Part shown: in pieces, positions 63,037 to 64,000 of the stretch
How the letters are laid out: every line of letters starts with the position of its first letter
How positions within the stretch are numbered: position 1 is the stretch's first letter
Source: Bacilli bacterium
GTDB lineage: Bacteria; Bacillota_I; Bacilli_A; RF39; UBA660
Assembly (NCBI GenBank): GCA_017428495.1
Contig: JAFRQS010000031.1
Span: 1 to 64,000 of the forward strand
Direction of reading: 5' to 3'
DNA: 64,000 nt
The notes under the pieces: generated by a model
Told to the model about the DNA's origin: nothing
Databases searched by the model: none
The model's input: the letters and a program-made list of their open reading frames with translations, nothing else
Made by a program: the position numbers and the translations under genes

Positions 63037-64000
63037 AATAACTATCTCATAAGTATTACCTAAATCTTTTTCTTCTTTTATTATATGTGTTCCTTGTAAT
63101 TTAATATCCTCTACTCGTCTATTTATTGAATCAATTGCACTTTGTACTTTAAAAGGCAATTGTTCTTTTTTTATCATCATATCATCAGGAATATCTAAAT
63201 CTACAAAAAATTTATTTTCAGGTTTAGAACTATCTGTAGACATTAAATTTGGAACATTTATAGGTTTTTCTTCCTTTGGCATTATATCTTGTGCCATATT
63301 CTTTACTCTATTAACATCAACATTCATACCATTATTATATGATACTTCTTGAGTAGGAGTACTTAATACTGATGGATTTATTACACTTTGAATATCTGGT
63401 TTATTTATTTCATTATTATCAATACTATGACTTACAATAGTATTTGTTTTAAAAATATCATTTGTTTGTTGGATAATAGGTTGGTTACTATTATCATTTG
63501 AGTTTTCAAGATTATTTAATATTTTCATTTGAGGATTCATATCTACGTTACTATTAGTTGGTAATATTACTTGAGGAGTACTTGCATATGGATCATTATT
63601 TATTATATTATTATCGACTTGTTTTTCTTCTACTACAGGTGATTTAAATATACTATTTTCTGAATTTACAGAATTATTCATATTAACATTCATATTTTCT
63701 CTTTCTACTCCTATACCAAATTTTTCTTTTATTAACTCATCTGTTTGTCTAACTGTAAGTCTTTTCTCAATAATTTCACTTAGTATATTTCTTTGTTCTT
63801 GTTTTGATTCAACTTTTAATAAACTTCTAGCATGTCTTTCTGATATTTTTCCATTTAATATTGCTTCTTGAACTACATCATCTAAATTTAATAATCTTAA
63901 CTTATTAGCAATATTTGATTGACTCTTACCCATTTTTCTTGCAAGTTCTTCTTGAGTTAAATATCCTTTATCTAATATTTTTTTATAAGATTTTGCTTCT
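63022..64000 (-). CDS. ParB/Noc family DNA-binding protein, N-terminus cut by window edge
   Basis: About 326 visible codons; the frame stays open to the window end. The visible start YKKILDKGYLTQEELARKMGKSQSNIANKLRLLNL is the ParB-type helix-turn-helix, followed by KISERHARSLLKVESKQEQRNILSEIIEKRLTVRQTDELIKE. The CTP-binding N-terminal domain lies outside. A long Asn/Gln/Ser-rich low-complexity linker (about 170 residues) replaces the usual short linker, ending in a conserved C-terminal segment (PFKVQSAIDSINRRVEDIKL). Chromosome segregation (ParB/Spo0J) or nucleoid occlusion (Noc) cannot be separated here. Confidence 0.82.
   Translation of the reverse strand, partial: EAKSYKKILDKGYLTQEELARKMGKSQSNIANKLRLLNLDDVVQEAILNGKISERHARSLLKVESKQEQRNILSEIIEKRLTVRQTDELIKEKFGIGVERENMNVNMNNSVNSENSIFKSPVVEEKQVDNNIINNDPYASTPQVILPTNSNVDMNPQMKILNNLENSNDNSNQPIIQQTNDIFKTNTIVSHSIDNNEINKPDIQSVINPSVLSTPTQEVSYNNGMNVDVNRVKNMAQDIMPKEEKPINVPNLMSTDSSKPENKFFVDLDIPDDMMIKKEQLPFKVQSAIDSINRRVEDIKLQGTHIIKEEKDLGNTYEIVIRIDK

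Overview
The window is very AT-rich DNA from a low-GC Gram-positive bacterium (Bacillota, Bacilli/Erysipelotrichia-like, probably an uncultured gut lineage). The evidence is the Bacillus-like gene order murA - ywzB-type - spoIID - spoIIQ-like - mbl and ywiB - argS - rpoE(delta) - prfA - prmC - spoIIR, class III anaerobic ribonucleotide reductase, and an agr-type peptide signalling locus. TGA is a stop codon here: prfB carries the classical autoregulatory frameshift at TGA. spoIID, spoIIR and the SpoIIQ-like gene suggest a spore former or recent descendant of one.

Layout. 1-24.9 kb is chromosomal backbone, nearly all on the minus strand: a pilin-like gene, ABC exporter, mscL, ftsEX, two YitT proteins, prfB, a Y-family polymerase, an OatA-like acyltransferase, a divergent lipoprotein/membrane protein pair, nrdD-nrdG, an amber-interrupted glutathione peroxidase and a CDF metal transporter. 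39-64 kb is again backbone: secA, hpf, a cold-shock gene, a convergent agrBD/agrCA locus, two tRNAs, then the sporulation, cell-wall and translation block, a class A PBP, two pilin-like genes and a ParB/Noc-type gene cut by the window edge.

The remarkable part is 25.0-39.1 kb, directly downstream of secA. Here the last 45 bases of secA (14 codons plus stop, SecA tail PCGSGKKYKQCCGK) occur eight times: once as the true end of secA and seven times as orphan tails, each with its own downstream terminator. Every tail keeps frame and stop, yet they encode different natural SecA tail variants (CCGK, CCGR, CHGK). The tails divide the region into seven cassettes of 1.3-2.9 kb, nearly all genes pointing the same way. 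Each cassette is bounded by its own short AT-rich repeat: one copy family (GGTATCTAAA, GATCTAAA, GGATGACAAAT, ACTGTATCTAAA or ACTTATCTAA) is found at both ends of the same cassette. No recombinase is visible. I read this as serial site-specific integration of very small, integrase-less islands into the 3' end of secA, each supplying a replacement SecA tail; the cassette nearest secA would be the newest.

Cassette cargo looks like defence, stress and nucleotide-handling functions: a retron (reverse transcriptase, msr-msd RNA and AAA ATPase), an AlbA_2/Schlafen-like + WYL regulator + SIS-like operon, a nucleotidyltransferase, a RhuM protein with an HD-Nudix fusion, a radical SAM enzyme, and a P-loop kinase-like protein, plus one decayed cassette.
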